Assembly (NCBI RefSeq): GCF_030767025.1
Contig: NZ_JASITE010000003.1
Span: forward strand, 496,001-560,000
Reading direction: 5' to 3'
DNA length: 64,000 nt
Source: Nocardia sp. CC227C
GTDB taxonomy: Bacteria > Actinomycetota > Actinomycetes > Mycobacteriales > Mycobacteriaceae
The position numbers and the translations under genes are program-made. Positions 9,452 to 17,891 of this stretch are shown piece by piece. The notes below the pieces were generated by a model. It was not told the origin of the DNA, did no database searches, and saw only the letters and a list, made by a program, of their open reading frames with translations. Numbering within the stretch: position 1 is the first letter of the stretch; each line of letters starts with the position of its first letter.

Positions 9452-9982
9452 CCTCCCCCGAAGGCCACCTCCGAATCGAACGCCGCGGCACCCAACACCG
9501 CATCCGACGCGGCGGCGCACATCGTCGAATTGGAACGCGCCATGTCCAGGCTCGCGCACCTGCTCACCCGGGCGCGGCGACACGACCGGGCCGTCACCGC
9601 CTGCGGAATCACCGTGGACCGGGCGAGCGTGCCGCTGCTGCGCATGCTCGCCGACGCCGACGAGCCGCTGCGCTTGGGGGAGTTGGCCGCTCGGCTCGAT
9701 GTGGAAGCGCCGCATGTGACCCGGCAGGTGCAGCGATTGGAGCGGAACGGGTTCGTGCAGCGGGTCGCCGATCCCGCGGACCGCCGGGCGCAACGGGTCC
9801 GGCTCACCGATTCCGGCCGCGCCGCCGTGGACGCCATCCGTACCGTGCAGCGGCGTTGGATGCGAGAAGCCCTGGCGGACTGGAGTTCCGAGGATCTGTG
9901 CGCCCTCGCCATCCTCAACCACCGCATGCTCGACGACTTCGCCGAGCACACGCGGTGCCTGGAGGAGCCCGAAAGCGCCTGA
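9449..9982 (+). CDS. MarR family transcriptional repressor
   Basis: The 177-residue protein has the winged helix-turn-helix of MarR: L-R-L-G-E-L-A-A-R-L-D-V-E-A-P-H-V-T-R-Q-V-Q-R-L-E (about residues 73-97) is the recognition region, and V-A-D-P-A-D-R-R-A-Q-R-V-R-L-T is the wing. The N-terminal about 28 residues are Ala/Pro-rich and dispensable-looking. The start is set by the -10 at 9437. It probably binds the dyad at 9406-9426 and represses itself and the divergent MFS exporter. Its end is followed immediately by the convergent frameshifted MFS gene. Confidence 0.93.
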   Translation: MPPPKATSESNAAAPNTASDAAAHIVELERAMSRLAHLLTRARRHDRAVTACGITVDRASVPLLRMLADADEPLRLGELAARLDVEAPHVTRQVQRLERNGFVQRVADPADRRAQRVRLTDSGRAAVDAIRTVQRRWMREALADWSSEDLCALAILNHRMLDDFAEHTRCLEEPESA

Positions 9983-10014
9983 GCGTCACTCGGTTTCGGT
10001 GGTCGGTCGCGACG

Positions 10015-11482
10015 CTACCGCCCGCTGCCCGGCGGCGGGGCCACGATGCGGGCGAACCAGGCGCACACCAGCATGGCGGTCAGGGGGAACAGCATGGCGG
10101 TGCTGAGCGGGACGAGTTCGGTGAGCCAGCCGATGATCACCGGCCCGGCCAGCAGGCCCAGATAGCCGATGCCGAAGACGCGGGACATATCCGTGGCGGC
10201 CGTACCGGAGCCGAGATTGCCCGCCGCCGTGAACACCTGGGGCACCCCACCGGACAGCCCGATCCCGCACAGCGCCCAGCCGACCACGGTCAGCGCCGTC
10301 CACGGCGACAGCACGACCAGCGTGTACCCCGCGGCCGCCAGCAGCGACCCCCACCGCACCACGGCCACCGGACCGAACCGCCCGCTGACCCGATCGGCGC
10401 ACAGCCGCCCCACCGTCATGGCGACCGAGAAGGCCGCGAACGCCAGCGCCGCCGTCCCCGCCTCGACCCCGAGCCGCTCGCTCATCTGCAAGGCACTCCA
10501 GTCCCCGACCACCCCCTCCGCCATCAGCATGGCGAACGCCACCGCCGCCAAGGCCACCACCTTCCGCAGGGTGGACGCCGACGACACCGACGGGCCGTGC
10601 TGCGCGAAGCTCAACTCCGCCCGCGCCTCGGCCTCGCTCGGCACCGGTGCCAGCGGCCCGCTGGACGCGGTGGCGTGCGAGTCGCTGGGCGCGGAGGGGT
10701 GTGACCCCGGCGCTGCGGGGGTCACACCCCTCGCGCGCTGCGGCCGACCCTCGCGGTGCAGACGTCGGCGGTCTCCCGGGCGATGCGACGGCCCGGTCTC
10801 GCGGGCCGTTCGGTCGTTCCTCGGGTTGCGGGGGACATCCGAGCGGTTCGGCGGATACGGCGGCAGGCTCGGCGTGGGGCACGCTCGCGGCCTGCTTCCG
10901 CATGCCGTCGGCGCGGGGCAGCAGGCGCGGGGCGGCGAGGGCGATCACGGCCGACCCCACGGCGGCGGTGGCGATCATGGTCAGCCGGATATCGGCTCCG
11001 GCGCGCTGGGCCGCGGCCCCGGCGAGCGCGCCCGCCAATGAGCCGCCGGAGAACAGGGCGTGGAAGGCCGACATGATGGGGCGGTCGTAGCGCGATTCCA
11101 CCTCCACCGCATGGGCGTTCATGGCGACGTCGAGCGCGCCGAAGCCGATGCCGTACCCGATCAGCGCCGCCCCCAGCGTGACCGGGCCGGTGGCGAAGGC
11201 GGGGCCGACGATCGCCACGGACGTGAGGACGGCCGACGCGGCGGTGACGGCGCGGCTGCCGAACCGGTCGGTCAGCGCACCGGCCAGCTGCATGCTGCCG
11301 ATCGCACCGGCCGACATGAGCAGGATCAGCATGCCGAGGGTGGAGTGCGACACCCCGGTCCGCTCCGTCACGGCCGGAATGTGCACGAACCACATGGCCG
11401 ACACCAGCCCGTTCAGGCCGAACACCGCGAACAATGCGATGCGTGCCGCACGGAGCGGAGGAGCGGACGTCGGAGCGACCAT
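10015..11482 (-). pseudogene. MFS transporter split by a frameshift in the central linker
   Basis: The N-terminal half (from ATG at 11482, about 190 residues, six helices) reads as a normal MFS domain. The C-terminal half (six helices, ending at 10015) lies in another frame. Frame one stays open to 9986 but loses all hydrophobic character after about residue 270. The frames change within a Pro/Ala/Glu-rich linker of about 100 residues, much longer than usual. A 15-bp perfect hairpin at 10694-10732, with runs of C and G, sits at the apparent junction. Either the gene is inactivated, or the base count in the hairpin is a sequencing error. It is divergent from the AraC gene. Confidence 0.8.
10694..10732. 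repeat. 15-bp perfect inverted repeat inside the MFS linker
   Basis: Arms GAGGGGTGTGACCCC (10694-10708) and its exact complement (10718-10732) enclose a nine-base loop. It lies in coding sequence at the point where the reading frame of the transporter changes. It is not at a gene end, so a terminator role is unlikely. Confidence 0.85.
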
Positions 11483-11767
11483 CGGTCCGACGCTACCGGC
11501 TGGCGGAAGCTCCTCGTAACCCCCATCGCGGCGGCATCGTCGACGCTGTGGATGAGGCTCCGATTATTATGCGGTTCAACCTGTTTGCCTTCGATTCTAT
11601 TCCGGGGTACCGACAAGTTCCGCGCCGCGCCGCCCGTCTCGCCGCCACCTCGGAAATCCGGCGGCGGTCGGTGGGATGCCGATCGCCTCGCCTGGATCCA
11701 GTACACCGGATGCCGCCGCGCGCGAACATGGTTGAGAAGCGCGCCCGCATTTGCCATCGTCTTGGTT

Positions 11768-12727
11768 GTGGACGCACTGGCCAGCCTGCTCGAAGGACCT
11801 CGCGCGCGCGGCGCGTTCGTCATGCGGTCCTCGTTCGATCCGCCCTGGTCGTTGCGGATCGAGGACGGTGCGCCCCTGACCGTGGTGGCGGTGGTGCGCG
11901 GCGGCGGGTGGATCGTGCCCGACGCCCGCAACGGCAAGCCGGTCGCGCCGCGCCCGCTGCACACCGGCGATGTGGCCGTCTTCCGCGGCCCCGACCACTA
12001 CACCGTCGCCGACGACCCCGGCACCGCCCCGCAGGTGATCATCCACCCCGGGCAGATCACCACCACCCCCGACGGCGAAGTGCTCTGCGAGACACTCAGC
12101 CTGGGCGTGCGCAGTTGGGGCACCGCCGTCGACGCCGAGACGGTGCTGGTCACCGGGACCTACGAGCAGGAATCCGCGACCGGGCGGCGGCTGCTGCGCG
12201 CCCTGCCGCCCATCATCGTGCTCGGCTCGGGCGAATTCGACACGCGTGTACTGGATCTGCTGGTCGACGAGGCCGCCAAGGAGCTGCCCGCCCAGGGTGC
12301 CATGCTCGACCGGCTGCTCGACCTGCTGACCATCGCCGCGCTGCGTGCCTGGTTCGCCCGCTCCGACGCGCCCGCCTGGTATCACGCCTACGCCGATCCG
12401 CTGGTCGGCAAGGCGCTGCGCCTCATGCAGCACAATCCGGCGCACCCGTGGACGGTGGCCGCGCTGGCCACCGAGGTGGGCGTCTCGCGTGCCGCGCTGG
12501 CCCGCCGGTTCACCGAACTCGTCGGTGAACCGCCGATGACCTTCCTGACCGAGTGGCGGCTCGCGTTGGCCGCGGATCTGCTGCACGAATCCGATGCCAC
12601 GCTCGAGGCCATCGCCCGCCGGGTCGGCTACGGCAGCGCCTTCGCCCTGAGCACGGCCTTCAAGCGGCACTTCGGCATGAGCCCGCGCGACCACCGGGAG
12701 GCGGCGGTGCGGGAACGCACGGCCTGA
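11768..12727 (+). CDS. AraC family regulator with Cupin_6 ligand domain
   Basis: The 319-residue regulator has an N-terminal cupin sensor (PF12852 type), with G-P-R-A-R-G-A-F, P-P-W-S-L-R-I-E-D and the H-T-G-D-V-A-V-F-R-G strand. The C-terminal double helix-turn-helix spans about residues 220-315: W-T-V-A-A-L-A, V-G-V-S-R-A-A-L-A-R-R-F, then A-R-R-V-G-Y-G-S-A-F-A-L-S-T-A-F-K-R-H-F-G-M-S-P, the AraC signature. The frame is open much further upstream, but the conserved domain begins at the GTG at 11768. It is divergent from the frameshifted MFS gene, the usual arrangement for regulator and target. The 285-base intergenic region shows no obvious dyad. Confidence 0.9.
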   Translation: MDALASLLEGPRARGAFVMRSSFDPPWSLRIEDGAPLTVVAVVRGGGWIVPDARNGKPVAPRPLHTGDVAVFRGPDHYTVADDPGTAPQVIIHPGQITTTPDGEVLCETLSLGVRSWGTAVDAETVLVTGTYEQESATGRRLLRALPPIIVLGSGEFDTRVLDLLVDEAAKELPAQGAMLDRLLDLLTIAALRAWFARSDAPAWYHAYADPLVGKALRLMQHNPAHPWTVAALATEVGVSRAALARRFTELVGEPPMTFLTEWRLALAADLLHESDATLEAIARRVGYGSAFALSTAFKRHFGMSPRDHREAAVRERTA

Positions 12728-12799
12728 GGCAGCGACCCGTCTCCCCGGAGCGCGCTGGCCTCGAACCGAACACCCCGCGCCCGGTCCGCACCCTCCCAC

Positions 12800-12815
12800 T
12801 ATCGTCAGCGAGGTG
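12800..12815 (+). promoter_or_regulatory. Candidate leaderless promoter of the thioesterase gene
   Basis: The -10 hexamer TATCGT (12800-12805) ends seven bases before the GTG at 12813. Confidence 0.5.
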
Positions 12816-13271
12816 ACTTCGGAGCAGGATTACCCGGTGCTGTGGCCGGTTCCGACCCGCTGGGCGGACAACGACCACTACGGCCACGTCAACAACGTGA
12901 CCTACTACTCGTACTTCGACACCGCGGTGAACGCGTGGCTGATGCATGCCACCGGCACCGATACGCGGGACCTACCCGCCATCGGCATCGTGGCGCAGAC
13001 CTCCTGCAAATTCCTGGGCTCCCTGAGCTTTCCGGACCAGTTGCAGGTCGGTATCCGCATCGCCCGGCTCGGCAACTCCAGCATCAGCTACGAACTCGCC
13101 ATCTTCCGTGAGGCCGGGGATACGCTCAAGCTCGCCGCCACCGGCACTTTCGTGCACGTCTACGTCGACGAGGTGACCCGGCAGCCGATCGAGATCCCGG
13201 CCGTCATCCGCGCGGCCGCCGAACCCCTGGTGGTCACCGAGATCCTGGAATCGGAGGCGGCCGACGCCTGA
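12813..13271 (+). CDS. Hotdog-fold acyl-CoA thioesterase (4HBT/YbgC type)
   Basis: The 152-residue single-hotdog protein shows the 4-hydroxybenzoyl-CoA thioesterase signature T-R-W-A-D-N-D-H-Y-G-H-V-N-N-V-T-Y (about residues 13-29), where the aspartate is the catalytic acid. It is followed by Y-F-D-T-A-V-N-A-W. It hydrolyses an acyl-CoA to free acid and CoA in the cytoplasm; chain length is not predictable. The GTG start follows the -10 at 12800 by seven bases. A bidirectional terminator hairpin lies eight bases after the stop, separating it from the convergent bkd operon. Confidence 0.9.
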   Translation: MTSEQDYPVLWPVPTRWADNDHYGHVNNVTYYSYFDTAVNAWLMHATGTDTRDLPAIGIVAQTSCKFLGSLSFPDQLQVGIRIARLGNSSISYELAIFREAGDTLKLAATGTFVHVYVDEVTRQPIEIPAVIRAAAEPLVVTEILESEAADA

Positions 13272-13278
13272 CGCCCAC

Positions 13279-13307
13279 GCGGTGGCGGGAAACGTTTCCG
13301 CCACCGC
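13279..13307. terminator. Bidirectional hairpin between thioesterase and bkdC
   Basis: GCGGTGGCGG (13279-13288) pairs with CCGCCACCGC (13298-13307) around a GAAACGTTT loop that can itself pair. It sits between two convergent genes. No U-tract follows in either direction. Confidence 0.75.
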
Positions 13308-13333
13308 GGTCGGGCCCCGGCCGATCCCGGCGG

Positions 13334-15088
13334 TCAGACCCGGCCGAGCAGGGTGAGCGGATCCTCCACCAGCGCGGCCACACTCGCCAGGAAGCGCGCC
13401 GCCTGCTCGCCGTCCACCAGCCGGTGATCGAAGCTCGAGCCGAGCGTGGTCACCCAGCGCACCGCGAGCTCGTCGCGGTGCACCCACGGCCGCTTCCGGA
13501 TGGAACCCAGGCACAGGATCGCCGCCTCGCCCGGGTTCACCAGGGGCACACCGGTATCCACGCCGAAGACGCCCACATTGGTGATGGTGAAGGTGCCGCC
13601 GGTCAGTTCGGTCGGCGTCGCCGTCCCGGCGCGCGCCGATTCCGCCAGCCGCCCGATCTCCCCGCACAGGTCGCGCAGGCTCATGGCTTGCGCCTCGGCG
13701 ATATTCGGCACCAGCAGTCCGCGTTCGGTGGCGACCGCGATACCCAGGTTCACATAGTGTTTGGTGACGATCTCCTGATTCGCCTCGTCCCACACCGCGT
13801 TGAGCTCCGGGAACTCGCGCAGCGCGACCAGCGTCGCCTTGGCGACCAGCGCCAGCGGCGTCAACGAGAGTCCCGCGAAGCTCGGGGTGCCGCGCAGATG
13901 ATCCAGCAGTTCCATGGACCCGGTGAAATCCGCGGTGACGAAGGTGCTGGCCTGCGGAATATCCCGCGCGCTCGCCACCATCGCCGCCGCCGTGCGCTTG
14001 CGAATCCCGCTCACGGGCGTGCGCGTCTCCCGCTCGGTGGGCGCCGGCCGCGCCATCCCCGCATCCGGTCGCATGGACGGCACCGGCGGCGCGATGTGAA
14101 TCGGAAGCTGTCCGCCGTCGTCACCGCGCGCCACCACTCCGCCACGGGTCCCCGCGCGCTCACGCTCGGGCGCGCTCCCGGATGCGGCGGCACCGCCCTG
14201 CGACGAGGCCGCCGCATCCCGGGCCCGCTGTACATCGGCCACCGTGATCGCCCCGTCCGGCCCGGTCCCCACCACCGCGGCCGGGTCGATGCCCAACTCC
14301 CGTGCCAGCTTCCGCGCGGCCGGAACGGCGGCTGGGCGCGTCGTACCGACCCGGTCCCCCAACCCCTCGCTGCCGACCCGAGCGTCCCCGAGGCCGCGTG
14401 CCGCGGCAATTCCGAACGCCCCATCCGAGGCTGCTCCGGATCCAACGCCGTGGGCGGCTCCGGTGTCCGGGTCGCGGGTAGCCCCGGCGGCTTCGGCCCC
14501 GGCACCCGTGTCGCGGGTGGCCCGGGTGTCCGTTGCTCCGGTGTGCGCGCCCCGGGGGGTTCCGGCGTCCGCCTCGCGGTTGGCTTCGGACTCCCCGCCG
14601 CGCGTGCTCGCCGCAACGGCCCTCCTCGGTGACCCGGCGCCGGGCAGATCCGGCGCAGCCGTCGCTGCCGGATCGGTCTCGGCGGCATCCGGTGCCCGCG
14701 TCGTGGCGGCATCGCCGTTGGCACTCGAATCACCCTCGGACGCAGCGGTTTTGGCGGCGGCGGCGCGGGCGCGGCGGGATTGCGGTTCGCTGTCGGGGCC
14801 GTAGCCCACCAGCACCGACTGCCGTTCCGGTGTGGCGTCCGCCCCGGCGATGCGGATCAGCGGTGCGCCCACCGGTACCGTGTCCCCGGGTTCGGCGAGC
14901 AGTTCGAGTACCGTCCCCGCGTAGGGGCAGGGCAGCGCCACCTGGGCCTTGGCCGTCTCCACCTCGGCGATGGTCTGGTTCAGTTCCACGCGGTCGCCGA
15001 CCGCCACCGACCACGACACCAGTTCGGCGTCGGTCAGGCCCTCACCGAGGTCGGGCAGTCGGAACTCGAGAACCTGCTGATCTTCCAC
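13334..15088 (-). CDS. bkdC: Branched-chain 2-oxoacid dehydrogenase E2 (dihydrolipoyl acyltransferase)
   Basis: The 584-residue E2 core subunit has an N-terminal lipoyl domain (residues 1-80, lipoylated lysine in E-V-E-T-A-K-A). An exceptionally long Ala/Gly/Thr/Asp-rich linker runs from about 85 to 250. A peripheral-subunit-binding domain follows (about 256-290, A-R-K-L-A-R-E-L-G-I-D-P), then the catalytic domain, with D-H-R-L-V-D-G near residue 552 holding the active-site histidine and aspartate. It transfers the acyl group (isobutyryl, isovaleryl or 2-methylbutyryl) to CoA. Typical actinobacterial E2 proteins of this type are 390-450 residues; the excess is the linker. It is last in the E1alpha-E1beta-E2 operon. 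No E3 gene is nearby, so dihydrolipoamide dehydrogenase must come from elsewhere. Confidence 0.93.
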   Translation of the reverse strand: MEDQQVLEFRLPDLGEGLTDAELVSWSVAVGDRVELNQTIAEVETAKAQVALPCPYAGTVLELLAEPGDTVPVGAPLIRIAGADATPERQSVLVGYGPDSEPQSRRARAAAAKTAASEGDSSANGDAATTRAPDAAETDPAATAAPDLPGAGSPRRAVAASTRGGESEANREADAGTPRGAHTGATDTRATRDTGAGAEAAGATRDPDTGAAHGVGSGAASDGAFGIAAARGLGDARVGSEGLGDRVGTTRPAAVPAARKLARELGIDPAAVVGTGPDGAITVADVQRARDAAASSQGGAAASGSAPERERAGTRGGVVARGDDGGQLPIHIAPPVPSMRPDAGMARPAPTERETRTPVSGIRKRTAAAMVASARDIPQASTFVTADFTGSMELLDHLRGTPSFAGLSLTPLALVAKATLVALREFPELNAVWDEANQEIVTKHYVNLGIAVATERGLLVPNIAEAQAMSLRDLCGEIGRLAESARAGTATPTELTGGTFTITNVGVFGVDTGVPLVNPGEAAILCLGSIRKRPWVHRDELAVRWVTTLGSSFDHRLVDGEQAARFLASVAALVEDPLTLLGRV

Positions 15089-15112
15089 CGGGCAACCTCC
15101 GTGGCAGTACGG

Positions 15113-16096
15113 TCAGGCGGCTAGCGTGCGGTCGACCGCGGCGAGGACGCGGTCGGGGTCGGGCAGGTGGTGCCGTTCGAGCTTAGCGGGGGGATAGGGG
15201 ATGTCGAAGCCACCGACCCGCAAGACCGGGGCCTCCAGGTGATAGAAGCACCGCTCGGTGATCCGGGCGGCGATCTCCGCCCCGAGCCCGCCCGATACCG
15301 GGGCCTCGTGCACCACCACCAGCCGTCCGGTCCTGCGCACCGACGCCTCGATGGTGTCGAAGTCGATGGGCGACAGGCTGCGCAGATCGATCACCTCCAA
15401 CGAAGTGCCCTCCGCCTCGGCGATCTTCGCGGCCGCCAGCGCGGTCGCCACGGTGCCGCCGTAGGCGACCACGGTGGCGTCACTGCCGGTGACGCACACC
15501 CGGGCGCGGTCCAGCGGCAGTCCTTCGCCGCGGTCCAGCCCGTCGAAATCCACGTCGGCCTTGTCCCAGTACCGCCGTTTCGGCTCGAAGAAGATCACCG
15601 GATCGTCCAGTGAGATCGCCTGGCGGATCATGAGATAGGCGTCGGCCGGGGTGCTCGGTGACACCACCCGCAGCCCGGCGGTATGCGCGAAGTACGCCTC
15701 CGGGGACTCCGAGTGATGTTCCACCGACCCGATGCCGCCGCCGTAGGGAATGCGGATGGTGATGGGAGCCACCACCTTTCCCTTGGTCCGGTAGTGGATC
15801 TTGGCTACCTGACACACGATCTGGTCGAACGCCGGATACACGAATCCGTCGAACTGGATCTCGCACACCGGCCGCAGCCCGCGCAACGCCATTCCGAAAG
15901 CCGTTCCGACGATCCCGGATTCGGCCAGCGGCGTGTCGATCACCCGGTTGTTCCCGAAGTCCTTCTGCAGGGTGTCGGTGACCCGGAAGACCCCGCCGAG
16001 CCGGCCGATGTCCTCACCCATCAGCACCACCCGGGGGTCGTCCTCGAGCGCCCGGCGCAGGCCGAAATTGACGGCTCCGGCGAATGTCGTCTTCAT
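15113..16096 (-). CDS. bkdB: Branched-chain 2-oxoacid dehydrogenase E1 beta
   Basis: The 327-residue transketolase-like subunit begins M-K-T-T-F-A-G-A-V-N and has V-L-M-G-E-D-I-G-R-L-G-G-V-F (about residues 24-37), I-D-T-P-L-A-E-S-G-I-V-G and Q-F-D-G-F-V-Y-P-A-F-D-Q, all diagnostic of E1beta. The frame is open far upstream, but the start is the ATG at 16096, overlapping the E1alpha stop by four bases (ATGA). With E1alpha it forms the thiamine diphosphate heterotetramer that decarboxylates 2-oxoisovalerate and related acids. A 24-base gap leads to bkdC. Confidence 0.95.
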   Translation of the reverse strand: MKTTFAGAVNFGLRRALEDDPRVVLMGEDIGRLGGVFRVTDTLQKDFGNNRVIDTPLAESGIVGTAFGMALRGLRPVCEIQFDGFVYPAFDQIVCQVAKIHYRTKGKVVAPITIRIPYGGGIGSVEHHSESPEAYFAHTAGLRVVSPSTPADAYLMIRQAISLDDPVIFFEPKRRYWDKADVDFDGLDRGEGLPLDRARVCVTGSDATVVAYGGTVATALAAAKIAEAEGTSLEVIDLRSLSPIDFDTIEASVRRTGRLVVVHEAPVSGGLGAEIAARITERCFYHLEAPVLRVGGFDIPYPPAKLERHHLPDPDRVLAAVDRTLAA

Positions 16097-17172
16097 GACC
16101 GGGCTCCCTCCAGGTAGGCGAGGTACTCGCGGCGCTCCTGCTCGATCAGCGGGTGCGGGGTGGCGTAGACGTGGTCGAACAGCTCCTCGGGTGCGGGATC
16201 GGGCATGGCGAGGGTGGCCGAGCGCAGCCGCCCGGCCACCTCGTCGGCCCGCGCGGCGACCTGCTGCTCGAAATCGCTGTCCCACAGCCTTTCCCGCTCC
16301 AGCAGCCGCCGCAGGCGGTCGATGGGGTCGCGGCGCTGCCACAGTTCGAGTTCCGCCGAGGTTCGGTAGCGGGTCGGATCGTCGGCCGTGGTGTGCGGCC
16401 CCATCCGATAGGTGATGGCCTCGATGAAGCTGGGCCCGCCGCCCGCTCGGGCATGGTCGATGGCCTGCCGGGTCACCGCCAGCACCGCGAGGACGTCGTT
16501 GCCGTCCACCTGCACGCCCGGAATCCCGTAGCCGATGGCGCGGCGGGCGAGCGGCGTGGCGCTCTGTACCCGCACCGGAGCGCTGATGGCCCAGTGGTTG
16601 TTCTGGCAGAAGAACACCACCGGCGCGTCCCAGCTCGCCGCGAAGCCGAGCGCCTCGGCGATATCGCCCTGGCTGGTCGCGCCGTCGCCGAAGTAGGCGA
16701 TGGTGGCGATCTCCGCGCCCTCCAGGTGCGCCGCGTAGGCGTAGCCGGTGGCGTGCAGGCCCTGTGCGCCCACCACGATGGCGGGATTGGTCATCTTGAC
16801 CGCGTCGGCGTCCCAGCAGGAGTGGGCGACACCGCGCCAGAGCCGGGTCTGCTGTTCCGGCGGCACCCCGCGCACATGGGCGACGCCCGCTTCGCGGTAA
16901 CTGCAGAACACGTAGTCGTCGGGGTGCAGGGCGTGCGCCGAACCGATCTGCGCGGCCTCCTGGCCGAGCAGCGGCGGCCACAGTCCGAGTTGGCCCTGCC
17001 GCTGCAACGCGGTGGCCTCCACGTCGATGCGGCGGGCGATCACCATATCGGTGTAGAGCACGCGCAGGGTGTCGCCGTCGATGTCGGCGATCAGCGGGGC
17101 GTGTACGCGATCGTGCACGCGGCGGCCGTCGGGCTGTACGAGCTGCACCGGGTAGGTGGTCTTCTCGGGCAT
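16093..17172 (-). CDS. bkdA: Branched-chain 2-oxoacid dehydrogenase E1 alpha
   Basis: The 359-residue E1alpha has the thiamine diphosphate motif G-D-G-A-T-S-Q-G-D-I (about residues 163-172) closing at C-Q-N-N. It also has Y-R-E-A-G-V (about 92-97) and Y-R-M-G-P-H-T-T-A-D-D-P, the phosphorylation-loop region of E1alpha proteins. The start is the ATG at 17172, chosen because GAGGAGG lies just upstream; a longer frame to 17202 lacks one. It is the first gene of the bkd operon. The Lrp-like regulator is divergent, about 180 bases away. Confidence 0.95.
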   Translation of the reverse strand: MPEKTTYPVQLVQPDGRRVHDRVHAPLIADIDGDTLRVLYTDMVIARRIDVEATALQRQGQLGLWPPLLGQEAAQIGSAHALHPDDYVFCSYREAGVAHVRGVPPEQQTRLWRGVAHSCWDADAVKMTNPAIVVGAQGLHATGYAYAAHLEGAEIATIAYFGDGATSQGDIAEALGFAASWDAPVVFFCQNNHWAISAPVRVQSATPLARRAIGYGIPGVQVDGNDVLAVLAVTRQAIDHARAGGGPSFIEAITYRMGPHTTADDPTRYRTSAELELWQRRDPIDRLRRLLERERLWDSDFEQQVAARADEVAGRLRSATLAMPDPAPEELFDHVYATPHPLIEQERREYLAYLEGARS

Positions 17173-17277
17173 GGGTATCGCCTCCTCGAAGCACCGGTAC
17201 ACCGGGTCGCCGGGGGATTGTGTCCCGGTGGGCGAAGGTGTACGTGTCCTGTATCACACAGCTTCCTCGCTGGGGCG

Positions 17278-17309
17278 AACTGCGCAAGCCGACGCGCGGC
17301 AACTGTGCA
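17278..17309. promoter_or_regulatory. Direct repeat in the bkd/lrp intergenic region
   Basis: AACTGCGCA (17278-17286) and AACTGTGCA (17301-17309) are near-identical, 23 bp apart, i.e. about two helical turns. They lie between bkdA and the divergent Lrp-type gene and could be adjacent regulator half-sites. The match to an Lrp consensus is weak. Confidence 0.35.
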
Positions 17310-17353
17310 GAATGCTCGGTAGATCGGGCTGTTCCCATGGCAAACTGATTCCT

Positions 17354-17872
17354 ATGTCCAGTAGGGAGCCGGTAAGCGGGGCAATCGACGCCACCGATGC
17401 GCGCATGTTGCTGGAGTTGGTCGCCAACCCCCGCGCGACCGGCGTCGAGCTGGCCGCGCGCCTGGGACTGTCCCGCAATACCGTGCAGGCCAGACTGGCT
17501 CGCTGGGAGTCGGCCGGACTGCTGGCCAGCGTCGAGCGGCGGGTGGACCCGCGGGCGCTGGGCTATCCGCTGGCGGCCTTCGTCGCGGTGGTGGTCGATC
17601 AGCATCGACTCGATGCGGTGGTGGCCGAACTCGCCGAGATTCCCGAGGTCACCGAGGCGTGCGGAATGACCGGCCCGACCGATCTGACCGTGCGGGTGGT
17701 GGCGCGCGACGCCGACGACCTGTACCGCATCACCGGGCAGATCCTGAAGATCCCGGGTGTCGAGCGCACCAATATGGCCCTGGTCATGCGCGAACTCGTC
17801 GGCCCGCGCACCACCCCGCTGCTGGACCGGCTCGCCGGGGTGAACGGGGTGGTCGCCCGCTCCGTCGAATGA
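17354..17872 (+). CDS. Lrp/AsnC family regulator, likely controls bkd
   Basis: The 172-residue protein has an N-terminal helix-turn-helix (I-D-A-T-D-A-R-M-L-L-E-L, then G-V-E-L-A-A-R-L-G-L-S-R-N-T-V-Q-A-R, about residues 11-50) and a C-terminal RAM/AsnC effector domain with the G-x-x-D-L-T-V-R-V pattern (P-T-D-L-T-V-R-V-V). The ATG at 17354 precedes the conserved domain; no strong ribosome binding site is seen. It is divergent from bkdA, matching the BkdR-bkd arrangement known in other bacteria, where branched-chain amino acids or 2-oxoacids act as effectors. That role is inferred from context. Confidence 0.88.
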   Translation: MSSREPVSGAIDATDARMLLELVANPRATGVELAARLGLSRNTVQARLARWESAGLLASVERRVDPRALGYPLAAFVAVVVDQHRLDAVVAELAEIPEVTEACGMTGPTDLTVRVVARDADDLYRITGQILKIPGVERTNMALVMRELVGPRTTPLLDRLAGVNGVVARSVE

Positions 17873-17891
17873 GACCCGGATACGGTGCCTT

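Noticed and set aside
10015-10725. An independent six-helix transporter gene
   Set aside because: Its content is exactly the C-terminal half missing from the upstream MFS frame, and it would begin in the hairpin. A frameshift is simpler.
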